From Chloroflexota bacterium (GTDB lineage Bacteria > Chloroflexota > Dehalococcoidia > Lucifugimonadales > Lucifugimonadaceae): a DNA stretch of 64,000 nucleotides. The stretch is taken from NCBI GenBank assembly GCA_027624075.1, contig JAQBUH010000001.1, positions 62,001 through 126,000 on the forward strand. The letters run 5' to 3'. Positions 63,794 to 64,000 of the stretch are shown here, in pieces. The notes beneath the pieces are model-generated. The model was not told the DNA's origin. It ran no database searches and saw only the letters and a program-made list of their open reading frames with translations. Numbering within the stretch: the stretch's first letter is position 1; every line of letters starts with the position of its first letter. The position numbers and the translations under genes are program-made.

Positions 63794-63806
63794 GATCGCC
63801 GTGCTC

Positions 63807-64000
63807 TTAGCGGAAGCCGAGTATCCAGTTTTTGAAGAATATGCCGACTTCCGTCATATTGCCCGCTCCTCCCGAGTTATCCAGCAACGAGAGGCCGTTG
63901 CCAGAGTCCGCCTGACATACGTCGATGTTTTTGTATGTTGAAAATGTAAACCAGCGCTGGATATTCATTGCAGACGAGTTGGCCTCGAACCAGCTGTACG
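63807..64000 (-). CDS. C-terminal end of an unknown protein, cut by the window edge
   Basis: Reverse-strand frame from the right edge to TAA at 63809-63807. It encodes about 63 residues rich in aromatic and polar amino acids (SAMNIQRWFTFSTYKNID, SLLDNSGGAGNMTEVGIFF, ending WILGFR). It is less G+C-rich than its neighbours. Composition suggests an extracellular or carbohydrate-active beta-rich domain, but no family is recognised. Confidence 0.45.
   Translation of the reverse strand, partial: YSWFEANSSAMNIQRWFTFSTYKNIDVCQADSGNGLSLLDNSGGAGNMTEVGIFFKNWILGFR

Noticed and set aside
1-64000. tRNA, rRNA, CRISPR arrays, insertion sequences or prophage
   Set aside because: None seen by eye: no conserved tRNA arms, no regularly spaced long repeats, no transposase or integrase motifs.

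Overview
The window (about 60% G+C, densely coded) reads as a chromosomal segment of a free-living bacterium, most likely a member of the Chloroflexota (Dehalococcoidia/SAR202-like). This placement is an inference. It rests on the str-S10-spc-alpha ribosomal order ending in truA-rplM-rpsI, a 137-residue S12 with the insertion seen in Gram-positive-type proteins, a GuaB3-type IMP dehydrogenase, a GlnR-type nitrogen regulator, and a right half rich in SDRs, a CaiB/BaiF CoA-transferase and an amidase. No CRISPR array, rRNA, tRNA, insertion sequence or prophage was seen.

Layout. (1) 1-2694, reverse strand: nitrogen assimilation, with a GlnR-like orphan regulator, glnA and the 5' end of gltB, which runs off the left edge. 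(2) 2856-23744, forward strand: one long ribosomal supercluster. It runs rpsL-rpsG-fusA, the S10 block, the spc block with secY and adk, infA-rpmJ-rpsM-rpsK-rpsD-rpoA-rplQ, then truA-rplM-rpsI, closed by a hairpin terminator. map is missing between adk and infA, with a possible 44-codon remnant there. L3, L5, S3 and L13 carry long low-complexity tails. S12 has Pro where Lys88 (E. coli numbering) is expected. (3) 23757-28382, reverse: guaB3, hisS, prfA, prmC. (4) 28723-32570, forward: an Ntn-hydrolase (P1/DmpA-type) peptidase, a Rossmann/DUF2520 protein, panB and panC, suggesting a pantothenate unit. (5) 32571-33872: a second nitrogen locus that looks decayed. It has an array of 11-bp-spaced GlnR-type half-sites, a possible amtB scrap, a lone winged-helix domain and a P-II gene (glnB) with an in-frame TAA at codon 9. 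(6) 33935-40702: an oxidoreductase, membrane proteins and a copper-handling group (His-rich exported protein, cupredoxin-like protein, a CopC-CopD-cytochrome c polypeptide split by a frameshift), then a frameshifted NUDIX gene. (7) 40778-45195: CoA-transferase, SDR, DUF302 protein, then a PadR-family regulator/ArsM arsenite methyltransferase operon. (8) 45318-48995: polA and mutM. (9) 49004-59910: carbon metabolism, with glpD, an FGGY gluconokinase candidate, zwf, gnd, a HAD phosphatase, two hydroxypyruvate-isomerase-like TIM barrels around a 26-residue membrane peptide, and an amidase. (10) 60131-64000: a degenerate receiver protein, three SDRs (one without the Tyr-x3-Lys motif), a small unknown protein and the 3' end of an unknown gene.

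How the parts connect. The clearest regulatory story is nitrogen. The GlnR-like protein lies upstream of glnA and gltB, and direct-repeat half-sites (GAAAC/GCAAC/GTTAC type, 11-bp period) occur upstream of glnA, gltB and the amtB/glnB remnant. The oxidative pentose-phosphate genes zwf and gnd, with the gluconokinase, form a second unit. Three reading frames between 33.5 and 40.7 kb are broken (glnB, copCD, NUDIX). This is either local gene decay or sequence error, and resequencing would decide.
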